Assembly (NCBI RefSeq): GCF_001553545.1
Contig: NZ_CP014227.1
Location: 2,028,501 to 2,092,500, forward strand
Source: Capnocytophaga haemolytica
Lineage (GTDB): Bacteria > Bacteroidota > Bacteroidia > Flavobacteriales > Flavobacteriaceae
Direction: 5' to 3'
Length of the DNA: 64,000 nt
Positions within the stretch are counted from its first letter, which is position 1. Every line of letters starts with the position of its first letter. The translations under genes were made by a program, and so were the position numbers. Positions 17,817 through 26,304 of this stretch are shown here, one piece after another. The notes under the pieces are model-generated. The model was not told the DNA's origin. It made no database searches and saw only the letters and a program-made list of their open reading frames with translations.

Positions 17817-19055
17817 TTAGTCGAATTTCATTGCTTTGGTAGGGGATATTTTGGCAATGACAAAGGATGGCAATAGGAGCATCAATAGGCATACGACTAG
17901 CACGCCTACGTTTACCAGCAGGGCGCCTACCCACGGAATGGCAATAGGCACCTGACTGACGTAGTAGGTGGCGGGGTCTAACTTCACTATGCCGTATTGC
18001 TGTTGTAGCCAAAGCAGCGCAAAGCCAATGCCATTGCCCCAAAGTAAGCCCAAAGTGATGATGTATGTGGCATTGTAAAGGAAGATGTTGCGTATGCTGC
18101 GGTCGGCAGCACCGAGGCTTTTGAGGGTGCCAACCATCGGGGTTTTCTCTAAGATGAGCACCAGCAGGGCAGTGATCATATTAAAGACGCCCACGATGAG
18201 CATTATGCCGATAATCAGGTATATATTGAAATCGAACATACTGAGCCACTCGAAGATAAAGGGATATTTCTGCAAGATGGTTTGCGAATCGAGGTGCGAG
18301 TTGGTGCGGGCGTATACCTCATTGCCTACCTCGGTAATGTGGTTGAAGTCGTCGATAAAGAGCTCGAAAGTACCGATCTCATCGGCTTTCCACTTATTGA
18401 TGTGCTGTATCTGTCGGAGATCGACGAAGAGGTATGAGGCGTCGAACTCCTGAAAGCCGCTGTTGTAAAGCCCAACAATCACGAAACTGCGCTGCGAGGG
18501 CACTTGTGCGCTTTCGTCCTTGAGGAAAATAGCTTGACATCTGTCGCCGAGCTTTAAGCCCAAACGGTTGGCTAAGTAGGTGGATATGAGCACTTCGTTG
18601 CTGATTTCGTCTGTGGTAAAGTCGGGGATGCGCCCTTCGGTGATGAAGTCCTGCAAGAGGTGCCAATCGTAGTCCTTGCCGACGCCCTTGGCTAAGATAG
18701 CCTCGTAAGTGGTGGGCGTGCGGAGGATACCTCCTTTGGTGGCTACGGCTTGTATGTGCTTTACAGCGGGAACATCCTTAAACTGTGGATAAAAGGGCTG
18801 CTCAAGGGATATGGGCTTGATGGATACCTCAGAGGCGTTGTTGTCGTAATTGAAGATCTGTATATGCCCGTGGAAGACGACGAGCTTCTCTCTGATCTTC
18901 TGTTGCAAGCCTACGCCTGTGGCAATGGCAATGAGCATCACCACCACACCGACGGCAATAGCTGTGATTGCCATTTTGATAATTGGCGAAGAAATTGTAC
19001 TTTTGCCCCCGCTATTAAATATAACGCGTTTTGCTATGAAATATTCAAAGTTCAA
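17817..19055 (-). CDS. LolC/LolE-type ABC transporter permease, TTG start
   Basis: A 413-residue inner-membrane permease resembling LolC/LolE, which with an ATPase extracts lipoproteins for transport to the outer membrane. Topology fits: one membrane segment near residues 30-55 (MAITAIAVGVVVMLIAIATGVGL), a large periplasmic domain, then three segments in the FtsX-type domain (YLIIGIMLIVGVFNMITALLVLILEKTPMVGTLKSLGA and two more). The conserved N-terminus LNFEYFIAKRV begins exactly at a TTG codon (19055-19053), 25 bases after the promoter element TAACTTTG; no ATG exists between promoter and this point. The start therefore appears to be TTG. It overlaps the start of the divergent NamZ gene by 20 bases. 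No partner ATPase is adjacent. Confidence 0.87.
   Translation of the reverse strand: MNFEYFIAKRVIFNSGGKSTISSPIIKMAITAIAVGVVVMLIAIATGVGLQQKIREKLVVFHGHIQIFNYDNNASEVSIKPISLEQPFYPQFKDVPAVKHIQAVATKGGILRTPTTYEAILAKGVGKDYDWHLLQDFITEGRIPDFTTDEISNEVLISTYLANRLGLKLGDRCQAIFLKDESAQVPSQRSFVIVGLYNSGFQEFDASYLFVDLRQIQHINKWKADEIGTFELFIDDFNHITEVGNEVYARTNSHLDSQTILQKYPFIFEWLSMFDFNIYLIIGIMLIVGVFNMITALLVLILEKTPMVGTLKSLGAADRSIRNIFLYNATYIITLGLLWGNGIGFALLWLQQQYGIVKLDPATYYVSQVPIAIPWVGALLVNVGVLVVCLLMLLLPSFVIAKISPTKAMKFD
18998..19005 (+). promoter_or_regulatory. TAnnTTTG promoter of the NamZ-type gene, inside the permease gene
   Basis: Reads TACTTTTG, 30 bases before the ATG at 19036. It lies within the coding sequence of the divergent permease. 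Confidence 0.65.
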
Positions 19056-20280
19056 ATCGATATGCGAGTTTAGAGGTGCCAAAGTTACACTTTTTTTATT
19101 AATTGCACTGCTTTCGTGCAAAAATAATGGACAAGAGCATCGTAGCTCTATGACTCAAAAGACTGAAAGTCAGCAGAAAGAGATTATTCCTGCGGCAAAC
19201 AGAATGTACCTTTACATCAAAGATTTACGCGATAAAAACGTCGCTGTAGTTACCAATCAAACGGGTGTGGTGGAGCGCAAAGACGGCTCGCTGGTTCACT
19301 TGGTGGATACGCTGCTGGCGAAGAAGGTGAAGCTCACGAAGGTTTTTGCCCCTGAACACGGCTTCCGTGGCGATGCCGATGCGGGCGAGGTGGTGAAAGA
19401 TGGTAAGGATGCGCGTACGGGCTTGCCGATTATCTCCCTCTATGGCAAGAACAAGAAGCCCACGGCAGAGCAGCTCAAGGGGATCGACTTGGTGCTCTTT
19501 GACTTGCAGGACGTTGGGGCGCGCTTCTACACGTATATCTCTACACTTCACTATGTGATGGAAGCCTGTGCGGAGCAACACATTCCGCTTATTGTGCTCG
19601 ACCGTCCTAACCCTAATGGGCATTACATCGATGGAGCGGTATTGGAGCCTTCGTGCCAGAGCTTTATAGGGATGCACCCTGTGCCTGTGGTCTACGGAAT
19701 GACCATCGGCGAGTACGCACAGATGATCAACGGTGAGGGATGGCTCGCTCAGCGTGCTAAAAGCGACTTGAAGGTCATTCCGCTGGCGCACTACACCCAC
19801 CAGAAGGCTTACCATCTGCCTGTAAAGCCCTCGCCTAACCTACCTAACGATGTGGCTATCAACCTTTACCCAAGCCTGTGTTTCTTTGAAGGCACTGAGG
19901 TGAGTATGGGTCGTGGCACTGATAAGCAGTTCCAGATTTACGGCTCACCCTATCTTGAGAAGACCGATTTTAGCTTTACACCCCAGCCTAATGCGGGCGA
20001 TAAGAACCCTAAGTTCAACGGCAAACTATGCTATGGTGAAGACCTCAGCAGCAGTGTCCGCCTTTCAGCACTTAACCTCTCGTGGCTCAAGAAAGCCTAC
20101 GAGCAGAGCAAGGGTGTGAAGATGGCGTTCTTCACCGCTTCTTTCAATAAAATAGCAGGCACTCCCGCCCTGAAACAGCAGCTCATCGATGGTAAAAGCG
20201 AACAAGAGATTAGGGCTTCGTGGCAGAAAGACATAGAGAAATTCAAGGAAGTGAGAAAGAAATACCTGCTGTATCCGTAG
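19036..20280 (+). CDS. namZ: NamZ-type exo-beta-N-acetylmuramidase (DUF1343), lipoprotein
   Basis: A 414-residue protein of the DUF1343 family. Characterised members (NamZ) release N-acetylmuramic acid from the ends of peptidoglycan fragments, feeding cell-wall recycling. Visible family blocks: VAVVTNQTGVV, KVFAPEHGFRGDADAGE, DLVLFDLQDVGARFYTYISTLHYVMEAC, VLDRPNPNGHYIDG and GRGTDKQFQIYGSPYL. The start at 19036 (MKYSKFKSICEFRGAKVTLFLLIALLSC) gives a lipoprotein signal with the cysteine at about 28. The open frame extends upstream to 18850, but that part is antisense to the permease gene and precedes the promoter. A GH25 lysozyme gene follows, consistent with a muropeptide-related neighbourhood. 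Substrate is inferred from the family. Confidence 0.88.
   Translation: MKYSKFKSICEFRGAKVTLFLLIALLSCKNNGQEHRSSMTQKTESQQKEIIPAANRMYLYIKDLRDKNVAVVTNQTGVVERKDGSLVHLVDTLLAKKVKLTKVFAPEHGFRGDADAGEVVKDGKDARTGLPIISLYGKNKKPTAEQLKGIDLVLFDLQDVGARFYTYISTLHYVMEACAEQHIPLIVLDRPNPNGHYIDGAVLEPSCQSFIGMHPVPVVYGMTIGEYAQMINGEGWLAQRAKSDLKVIPLAHYTHQKAYHLPVKPSPNLPNDVAINLYPSLCFFEGTEVSMGRGTDKQFQIYGSPYLEKTDFSFTPQPNAGDKNPKFNGKLCYGEDLSSSVRLSALNLSWLKKAYEQSKGVKMAFFTASFNKIAGTPALKQQLIDGKSEQEIRASWQKDIEKFKEVRKKYLLYP
19080..19087 (-). promoter_or_regulatory. TAnnTTTG promoter of the permease, inside the NamZ-type gene
   Basis: Reads TAACTTTG on the minus strand, 24 bases upstream of the TTG start at 19055. It lies within the signal-peptide coding part of the divergent gene. 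Confidence 0.65.
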
Positions 20281-20343
20281 GGTGGTTTTATAAAGAAATA
20301 GAAAGTTTATCGCATTATTTTTGGTACATCTAAGTTTTTTTTG

Positions 20344-20351
20344 TACTTTTG
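20344..20351 (+). promoter_or_regulatory. TAnnTTTG promoter of the GH25 gene
   Basis: Reads TACTTTTG, only four bases before the ATG at 20356. The transcript would therefore be nearly leaderless, or begin close to the ATG; this also excludes the TTG at 20341 as start. Confidence 0.6.
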
Positions 20352-20355
20352 CCGT

Positions 20356-21213
20356 ATGAGAAGAAAATCATCAAAGCAACGCCGCTCTGCGCACAAAGGA
20401 GGTTCGCATTGGAAAAGTTTCCTGTGGGGCTTCTTTCTGTGCATTTTTGTTGTAGGCGTAGGAGGAGCTTTGTACATACGGACTTATTACCCAGCAATGT
20501 ACCAAAAGATTCTCAATAAGATTTCTTCTCGCAAGATCAATACTACTTACGAGAGCCAACGCATTGAGCGCATCGTCAGTCTCCACTCGGATAAGATACT
20601 CGGTATTGACCTATCGCATTACCAAGATAAAGGGGAAATCATCTGGGATAGCCTACATATAAAGGTGAATGAACATAAATACCCTTTGCAGTTTGCTGTA
20701 TTTCGCGCTACGATGGGCAATGATGGCAGTGATAAGAACTTTACCTACTTCTGGAAGGAGGCTAAGCAACACACCCTTATCAGGGGGGCTTACCACTATT
20801 ACCGCCCCGATGAAGACCCAGAGCTACAGGCGCGCTCTTATCTGAAGAATGCTCAATTGGAGAAGGGCGATTTGCCTCCTATCTTAGATGTGGAGAAGTT
20901 GCCTAAGAAGAAATCAACAGAGGCTTTCTTGGCGGATATACAAAAGTGGCTTGACATAGTAGAGCAGAAATACAAACGCAAGCCTATTATTTACACTTAT
21001 ATCAGCTTCTACGAGGATTATCTCTCTCAGAAGTTCAAGAAATATCCTTTTTGGGTGGCTAATTACAACAATGTAGAGGTACCGACCACTATCTTTAAGT
21101 GGCAGATGTGGCAGTTCACTGAGAATGGCATCAGCCCTGGTGCAAAAGTGAAGATAGATTTGAACATCTACAACGGTTCCTATGAAGAAATGGAGGCTAT
21201 CTTGATAAAATAA
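20356..21213 (+). CDS. GH25-family lysozyme, membrane anchored
   Basis: A 285-residue glycoside hydrolase family 25 protein, which cuts the MurNAc-GlcNAc bond of peptidoglycan. After a basic N-terminus a membrane segment (SFLWGFFLCIFVVGVGGALYI, about 23-43) anchors it facing the periplasm. The catalytic domain begins ILGIDLSHYQ and contains AVFRATMGNDGSDKNF, GAYHYYRPDEDP, the catalytic PPILDVEKL (DxE) and the C-terminal WQMWQFTENGISPG...DLNIYNG. The ATG at 20356 (MRRKSSKQRR) is used; the in-frame TTG at 20341 is upstream of the promoter element. It follows the NamZ-type gene by 75 bases, and the pair may act in cell-wall turnover (inference). Confidence 0.92.
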   Translation: MRRKSSKQRRSAHKGGSHWKSFLWGFFLCIFVVGVGGALYIRTYYPAMYQKILNKISSRKINTTYESQRIERIVSLHSDKILGIDLSHYQDKGEIIWDSLHIKVNEHKYPLQFAVFRATMGNDGSDKNFTYFWKEAKQHTLIRGAYHYYRPDEDPELQARSYLKNAQLEKGDLPPILDVEKLPKKKSTEAFLADIQKWLDIVEQKYKRKPIIYTYISFYEDYLSQKFKKYPFWVANYNNVEVPTTIFKWQMWQFTENGISPGAKVKIDLNIYNGSYEEMEAILIK

Positions 21214-21231
21214 CTCTTTTCCAGCGCATTT

Positions 21232-21816
21232 ATGACTAAAAAAGAACTACGCAAGCACTATATGCAGTTGCGTTTGGCTCTTACGCAAGAGCAGCGCGAT
21301 AACCTAAGTATGCAAATCGCTAATCGCCTGCTCACTCTGCCAATATGGGATAAGAGTACTTACCACATCTTCTTGACAGTGGAGCGACTGGGCGAGATCA
21401 ATACGGAGTACCTCTTGGATATTCTCTACGGGAAGGATAAAAATGTGGTAGTGCCTAAGATGCACACTAAAGAGAAGCGCCTTAGCAGTATCTTGCTGAC
21501 AGAGCAGACGCTCCTGCGCCTCAATAGCTGGGGCATTGCTGAGCCCGATGGAGGTATTGAAGTACCCCCTAATGCGATAGAGGTAGTATTTGTGCCACTA
21601 CTGGCTTATGACCGTCAAGGAAACCGCGTAGGCTACGGCGGGGGCTACTACGACCGCTTTCTATCAGAATGTAAGGATGAGACTTTGAAGGTGGGGCTTT
21701 CTTTTTTTCCTCCTGAGGACGATATGAGTGCAGTGATGTCACCTACGGACATTACGTTGGATTATGTTGTTTTTCCTCAGGGTTGTCTCCATATTCCCCA
21801 AGCAGCTTCGGCTTGA
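21232..21816 (+). CDS. 5-formyltetrahydrofolate cyclo-ligase
   Basis: A 194-residue enzyme converting 5-formyl-THF to 5,10-methenyl-THF with ATP, returning a stored folate to the one-carbon pool. Family signs: the N-terminal KKELRKHYMQLRLALTQEQR helix, VVPKMHT in the middle, and the C-terminal VFVPLLAYDRQGNRVGYGGGYYDRFL block with the ATP-binding GxGGGYYDR. It starts 18 bases after the GH25 stop, so the two are probably cotranscribed. Its last 40 bases overlap the end of aroE on the other strand; the overlapped tail (QGCLHIPQAASA) is not conserved in the family. Confidence 0.95.
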   Translation: MTKKELRKHYMQLRLALTQEQRDNLSMQIANRLLTLPIWDKSTYHIFLTVERLGEINTEYLLDILYGKDKNVVVPKMHTKEKRLSSILLTEQTLLRLNSWGIAEPDGGIEVPPNAIEVVFVPLLAYDRQGNRVGYGGGYYDRFLSECKDETLKVGLSFFPPEDDMSAVMSPTDITLDYVVFPQGCLHIPQAASA

Positions 21817-22514
21817 AGTTCAAGCATTTGCTGACCGTTGCAGATGTGTGCTCCTTTTGCAGCTCCTTTCTGTAAGAATGTCGTTTTTTCAGGGTTGTAA
21901 ATGAGGTCATACAATAGGTGTGCCTCAGTGAGGTGCTGGTAAGGCAGCGGTGGACAGGCTTCTGTGTTAGGAAAAGTACCCAGCGGGGTGCAATTGATAA
22001 TTAGAGTATATTTTTTGAGTAAGGAACCGTTGAGGTCGGTGTAGGCAAACTGCCCAAGGTGAGGTGTGCGCGATACAAAGCGGTAAGCGATACCTAAACT
22101 TTTGAGCACATAAGCCACTGCCTGCGAAGCTCCTCCTGTACCTAAAATAAGGGCGTGGGTGTGCTGCGGTTTGAGCAGTGGTTTCAGGCTTTCGGCAAAG
22201 CCATAGGCATCGGTGTTGTAGCCCACTAAACCTTCGGGGGTTATTTTTACGGTATTTACCGCCCCAATAGCCTCTGCCACAGGATCAATAGAGCTAAGCA
22301 ACGGCAGTATATCACGCTTATAAGGAATGGTAACATTAAAGCCCCTGAGATGAGGGTGTGCGGCGATGAGCGCAGGTAATTCTTCAATGCGCTGAATATC
22401 AAAATTGACATACTGACAATCGGCAAGCCCTTCGCGTTGAAACTTTTCAGCGAAGTAGGCTCTTGAGAATGAATAGGCGATGTTGCGCCCTACGAGTGCG
22501 TAAAGGTTTTTCAT
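21777..22514 (-). CDS. aroE: Shikimate dehydrogenase
   Basis: AroE reduces 3-dehydroshikimate to shikimate with NADPH, the fourth step toward chorismate. At 245 residues it is slightly short, as is usual for Bacteroidota AroE. Visible: LVGRNIAYSFSRAYFAEKF (shikimate-binding SxS), FNVTIPYKRDILPLL with the catalytic Lys, AIGAVNTVK, GYNTDAYGF with the catalytic Asp, the NADP loop LILGTGGASQAVAYVL and the C-terminal NGQQMLELQAEAAWGIW. It begins three bases after the MacB-like permease stop, so they share a transcript. The tail overlaps the folate gene by 40 bases. aroC is in a different cluster at 36.8 kb. Confidence 0.95.
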   Translation of the reverse strand: MKNLYALVGRNIAYSFSRAYFAEKFQREGLADCQYVNFDIQRIEELPALIAAHPHLRGFNVTIPYKRDILPLLSSIDPVAEAIGAVNTVKITPEGLVGYNTDAYGFAESLKPLLKPQHTHALILGTGGASQAVAYVLKSLGIAYRFVSRTPHLGQFAYTDLNGSLLKKYTLIINCTPLGTFPNTEACPPLPYQHLTEAHLLYDLIYNPEKTTFLQKGAAKGAHICNGQQMLELQAEAAWGIWRQP

Positions 22515-22517
22515 ATA

Positions 22518-23765
22518 TTATTGTCCTGTTCTAATGGCTTCTACGGGGTTGAGGCGTGCGGCTGACGAGGCGGGGATAATACCCGAGAGTAGCCCTACGA
22601 CAAAGGAAATGCCCAGCCCTATGGCGATGTTCTTAAAGGAAAGGATAAAATGGAAGGTCTCGCTGATGCCCGAGAGTGCAAAGGTGAGCAACCATACCAA
22701 TAGGAGCCCAGCTAAGCCCCCAATGATTGCCAAGAGCACTGCCTCAAAGAGGAATTGGAAGAGAATAAATTGGTTCTTTGCCCCGAGCGATTTTTGTACG
22801 CCGATGAGGTTCGTACGTTCTTTGACGCTTACGAACATAATGTTAGCAATGCCAAAGCCTCCCACAAGGATAGAGAAGCCCCCTATAATCCAACCGATGA
22901 GGTTCATCATACTGATGGTCTCATCGATCATATCGGTAAAGGAAGAGACTTTGTTGAGGAAGAAGTTGTCGATCTGTTCAGGTTTTAAGCCTCGCATTGT
23001 GCGGACGCGTGCGCGGAGGGTCTCCTCGTAGGCGATGGCATCGGTGCCCTTCTTGGGTTTAAAGGTAACGGCGGCAGGGTAACCATTGGGACCTGTGGGG
23101 ATAAACGTACGCACAAAGTTGGCGTCTGTATAGGCCTTCTCATCGGTATCATCGCCCATATCACCGTAACGTTTCAGTACCCCTACGACCCGCATCTTGC
23201 GACCAAAGGCACGTATTTCTTTGTCCAGAGGCTCTTCACTGCCAAAGAGTTGCTGTGCGATATTGTGTCCAAGTACAATCACTGCACTGCCTGTATTGGC
23301 TTCTGTATCCGTAAAGAAACGCCCTTTGGCGATCTTAATGTCATTGAGCATTTCCACCCCTGCACTCACGGCTTCTACCGAAACATTTTCTATGGTTTTC
23401 CCACCGTATTTTAAGCTACTATTTACACCAAATATTTGGTAAACCACTACCTCTGTGTTGGTCATTTCGCGTTGCAACTGCTCAAACTCTTGGTAGGTAA
23501 CTTGCGGAAACTGAAAGCGCTTCCACTGAGGCACATCCGTAGGGGCGAAGGAGAATTTGCAGAGGGTGATCATATTCTTATCCAAGCCCGAGAGCTGGTC
23601 TTGGATCATCTTGTTGAGTGAATCCACCGCAGCGAGCACTGAGATGATGGAGAAGATGCCCACCGTTACCCCCAGTAGCGAAAGGACAGTGCGCAGCTTA
23701 TTATCGCGCAAGGATTTGATGGCGAAGTTAAAGCTCTCTTTAAGTAGTTGTAAATAAATAAACAT
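22518..23765 (-). CDS. MacB-like ABC transporter permease
   Basis: A 415-residue permease of the MacB/FtsX type. The N-terminal segment SLRDNKLRTVLSLLGVTVGIFSIISVLAAVDSL is the first membrane helix region, followed by a periplasmic MacB-PCD domain (about 55-270) and three C-terminal helices in the FtsX domain (ISMMNLIGWIIGGFSILVGGFGIANIMFVSVKERTNLIGVQKSLGA and two more), ending NPVEAIRTGQ. Such permeases work with a MacB ATPase and often a periplasmic adaptor; none is adjacent, so partners must lie elsewhere. It is the first gene of a pair with aroE. Substrate cannot be read from sequence. Confidence 0.9.
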   Translation of the reverse strand: MFIYLQLLKESFNFAIKSLRDNKLRTVLSLLGVTVGIFSIISVLAAVDSLNKMIQDQLSGLDKNMITLCKFSFAPTDVPQWKRFQFPQVTYQEFEQLQREMTNTEVVVYQIFGVNSSLKYGGKTIENVSVEAVSAGVEMLNDIKIAKGRFFTDTEANTGSAVIVLGHNIAQQLFGSEEPLDKEIRAFGRKMRVVGVLKRYGDMGDDTDEKAYTDANFVRTFIPTGPNGYPAAVTFKPKKGTDAIAYEETLRARVRTMRGLKPEQIDNFFLNKVSSFTDMIDETISMMNLIGWIIGGFSILVGGFGIANIMFVSVKERTNLIGVQKSLGAKNQFILFQFLFEAVLLAIIGGLAGLLLVWLLTFALSGISETFHFILSFKNIAIGLGISFVVGLLSGIIPASSAARLNPVEAIRTGQ

Positions 23766-23821
23766 AAGCGATGGCTGTAATTTTTTTTAAACTTTATAGG
23801 CGTTATCTCGTAAAAAAGTAT

Positions 23822-23829
23822 TATTTTTG
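23822..23829 (+). promoter_or_regulatory. TAnnTTTG promoter of purH
   Basis: Reads TATTTTTG, 27 bases before the purH ATG. Confidence 0.6.
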
Positions 23830-23856
23830 TAGCCAAAATTAAGACATTTATTTCAA

Positions 23857-25389
23857 ATGAGCACTACAAAACAAGCAAAATCTGCATTGATATCTGTCTT
23901 TGACAAGACAGGTTTAGAACCTATTGTGCACAGAATGAAAACTTTAGGCATCACTATTTACTCTACTGGCGGTACTGAAAGTTTTCTTAAAAATCTCGGA
24001 GTTGAGGTTATTCCCGTGGAGAGTGTTACCGATTATCCCTCTATTTTAGGAGGGCGAGTGAAGACGCTGCACCCTAAAATCTTTGGCGGTATTCTCAACC
24101 GTCAAGACAACGATAATGATGTAGAGGAGATGAAGCAATATACCATTCCACAGATTGACATTGTAATTGTAGATTTGTATCCATTTGAAAAGACCGTGCA
24201 CTCAGGGGCAAGTGAGGCTGAAATCATTGAGAAGATTGATATAGGCGGCATCTCGCTCATACGGGCAGCCGCTAAGAATTTTGCCGATGTGCTGTGTATT
24301 TCCTCTGTGAATCAGTATGATGCCCTCTTGAATATATTAGTAGAGCAACACGGGGCTACTACCCTTGAAGAGCGTCGCCACTTTGCAGCTGAGGCTTTTG
24401 CAGTCTCTTCACATTACGACACGGCGATATTCAACTATTTTAACCAAAAGGAGCAAATACCTTGCCTTAAGATTAGCGAGAGCGAGGGGCAAGTGCTCCG
24501 CTACGGTGAGAACCCCCACCAGAAGGGCGAGTACTATGGCAACCTCAACGCTCTCTTCAAGAAGATGCACGGCAAGGAACTCTCTTACAACAACTTGCTT
24601 GATATAGATGCAGCTGTAAACTTAATGGCAGAGTTCAGCCACGATGACCCTACCTTTGCAATTCTCAAACACAACAATGCCTGTGGAGTGGCTACTCGAA
24701 AGACAATCGCTGAGGCTTACCAAGCGACACTTGCAGGCGACCCTGTGTCAGCTTTTGGGGGAATACTCATCTCCAATACGAAGATAGACTCAGCTACTGC
24801 AGAGCTCATTCACCCGCTTTTCTTTGAGGTGATTATCGCCCCTTCGTATAGCGATGAGGCTCTCACCATCTTAGAGCAAAAGAAGAACCGCATTATCCTT
24901 GTGAAGCGTTCGGCTGACTTGCCTAAAATGAGCCTACGCTCTTGCCTGAATGGCTATCTCGTGCAGGAAAAAGACCTAAAGACAGATAAGGAAGAGGACA
25001 TTACTTATGTAACATCTGCCAAGCCTACTGTCAAAGCTATGGAGGATCTGCTCTTTGCCTCAAAGATATGCAAACACAGCAAGTCCAACACCATTGTGCT
25101 GGCTAAGGATAAGCAACTCATCGCCAGCGGGGTAGGGCAAACCAGCCGTGTTGATGCCTTAAAGCAGGCTATTGAAAAGGCTAAGGAGTTTAAAGCCGAC
25201 CTTCGTGGGGCTGTAATGGCAAGCGATGCCTTCTTCCCTTTCCCTGATTGCGTAGAAATCGCTTACAATGAGGGTATTAAGGACGTAATTCAACCTGGAG
25301 GCTCTGTTAAAGACCAAGAGAGTATTGACTTCTGCAACCATCACGACGTGGCAATGGTATTTACGGGAATACGACACTTTAAACATTAG
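23857..25389 (+). CDS. purH: Bifunctional AICAR formyltransferase / IMP cyclohydrolase
   Basis: PurH performs the last two steps to IMP. The N-terminal IMP cyclohydrolase domain (about 1-200) shows ALISVFDKTGLEPIV, YSTGGTESFL, GGRVKTLHPKIFGGIL and DIGGISLIRAAAKN. The transformylase domain follows with LRYGENPHQKGEYYG, LSYNNLLDIDAAVNLM, AILKHNNACGVA, AFGGI and the C-terminal SDAFFPFPDCVEIAYNEGIKDVIQPGGSVKDQE. At 510 residues it is full length. It carries its own promoter element and is followed by mlaE after about 100 bases without an obvious terminator, so read-through is possible. With purA at the window start it belongs to the purine pathway. Confidence 0.97.
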   Translation: MSTTKQAKSALISVFDKTGLEPIVHRMKTLGITIYSTGGTESFLKNLGVEVIPVESVTDYPSILGGRVKTLHPKIFGGILNRQDNDNDVEEMKQYTIPQIDIVIVDLYPFEKTVHSGASEAEIIEKIDIGGISLIRAAAKNFADVLCISSVNQYDALLNILVEQHGATTLEERRHFAAEAFAVSSHYDTAIFNYFNQKEQIPCLKISESEGQVLRYGENPHQKGEYYGNLNALFKKMHGKELSYNNLLDIDAAVNLMAEFSHDDPTFAILKHNNACGVATRKTIAEAYQATLAGDPVSAFGGILISNTKIDSATAELIHPLFFEVIIAPSYSDEALTILEQKKNRIILVKRSADLPKMSLRSCLNGYLVQEKDLKTDKEEDITYVTSAKPTVKAMEDLLFASKICKHSKSNTIVLAKDKQLIASGVGQTSRVDALKQAIEKAKEFKADLRGAVMASDAFFPFPDCVEIAYNEGIKDVIQPGGSVKDQESIDFCNHHDVAMVFTGIRHFKH

Positions 25390-25486
25390 GATAAGTAGAG
25401 AGAAGCGAGAAACAAGTAGCAAGACAACGATAACACTCATTACTCTCTATTCACTACTCATTACCCATTAAAAAAATCATTAGATA

Positions 25487-26224
25487 ATGAAACACATAGC
25501 AGCGGTTGGGGGCTATTTTATTATGCTCTACGACATATTTCGCAAGCGCACGCGTTGGTCAATCACCAAGGATTTAATACTTAGGGAGATCGACGACCTC
25601 ATCTTTGGCTCTATAGGCATAGTAGCCTTCATCTCCTTCTTCGTAGGGGGTGTAGTAGCCGTACAAACAGCCTTGAATATCGACAATCCTTTTATACCAA
25701 AGTACCTCATCGGGTTTGCTACACGGCAATCCATTGTGCTGGAATTTGCTCCTACCTTCACGGCGATTATCCTCGCTGGTAAGATAGGCTCTTTCGTTAC
25801 TTCAAGCATCGGTACGATGCGCGTAACCGAGCAGATCGATGCCTTAGACATTATGGGGGTAAACTCTGTCAATTACTTGGTATTTCCGAAGATAGTAGCC
25901 TTGATGCTCCTGCCTTTCCTCATCGCTCTGGGGATGTATCTCGGGGTGCTGGGCGGATGGGCAGCCTCAGTGATGAGTGGCTATACCACCTCAAGCGAGT
26001 TCGTGCAGGGGGTACAGTACGACTTCAAGGCCTATAGCCTCGTCTATGCCTTTACCAAGACTATTGTCTTTGCCTTCTTCTTGGCTACCATCCCTTCCTA
26101 TCACGGCTATTATATGAAAGGGGGCGCCCTCGATGTGGGTAAGGCAAGTACCGTCTCCTTCGTATGGACGAGCATCGTGATTATACTCTCTAACTCAGTG
26201 ATTACGCAGTTGTTCTATACCTAA
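25487..26224 (+). CDS. mlaE: MlaE-family ABC transporter permease
   Basis: A 245-residue integral membrane permease of the MlaE type, which moves phospholipids between the membranes to keep outer-membrane asymmetry. The core motif EFAPTFTAIILAGKIGSFVTSSIGTMRVTEQIDALDIMGV is highly characteristic, and four to five hydrophobic segments are visible. In most Bacteroidota an MlaF-type ATPase gene and an MCE-domain gene follow directly. Here a strong terminator comes 30 bases after the stop, so the gene stands apart from those partners. Start at ATG 25487 (MKHIAAVGGYFIMLYDIFRK) agrees with homologue length. Confidence 0.9.
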   Translation: MKHIAAVGGYFIMLYDIFRKRTRWSITKDLILREIDDLIFGSIGIVAFISFFVGGVVAVQTALNIDNPFIPKYLIGFATRQSIVLEFAPTFTAIILAGKIGSFVTSSIGTMRVTEQIDALDIMGVNSVNYLVFPKIVALMLLPFLIALGMYLGVLGGWAASVMSGYTTSSEFVQGVQYDFKAYSLVYAFTKTIVFAFFLATIPSYHGYYMKGGALDVGKASTVSFVWTSIVIILSNSVITQLFYT

Positions 26225-26254
26225 TCAGAGTTTAGTAGATAGCCGTTAAAAATC

Positions 26255-26297
26255 AATGGGCTAACACACCAATACGTCAGCGGTGTGTTAGCCCATT
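26255..26297. terminator. Bidirectional terminator after mlaE
   Basis: A 16-bp perfect stem, AATGGGCTAACACACC (26255-26270) with GGTGTGTTAGCCCATT (26282-26297), flanked by A and T runs, between convergent genes. Confidence 0.9.
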
Positions 26298-26304
26298 TTA
26301 ATTG

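Noticed and set aside
18850..19035. Longer N-terminus of the NamZ-type protein
   Set aside because: This part is upstream of the promoter element and antisense to the permease; the lipoprotein signal begins at 19036.
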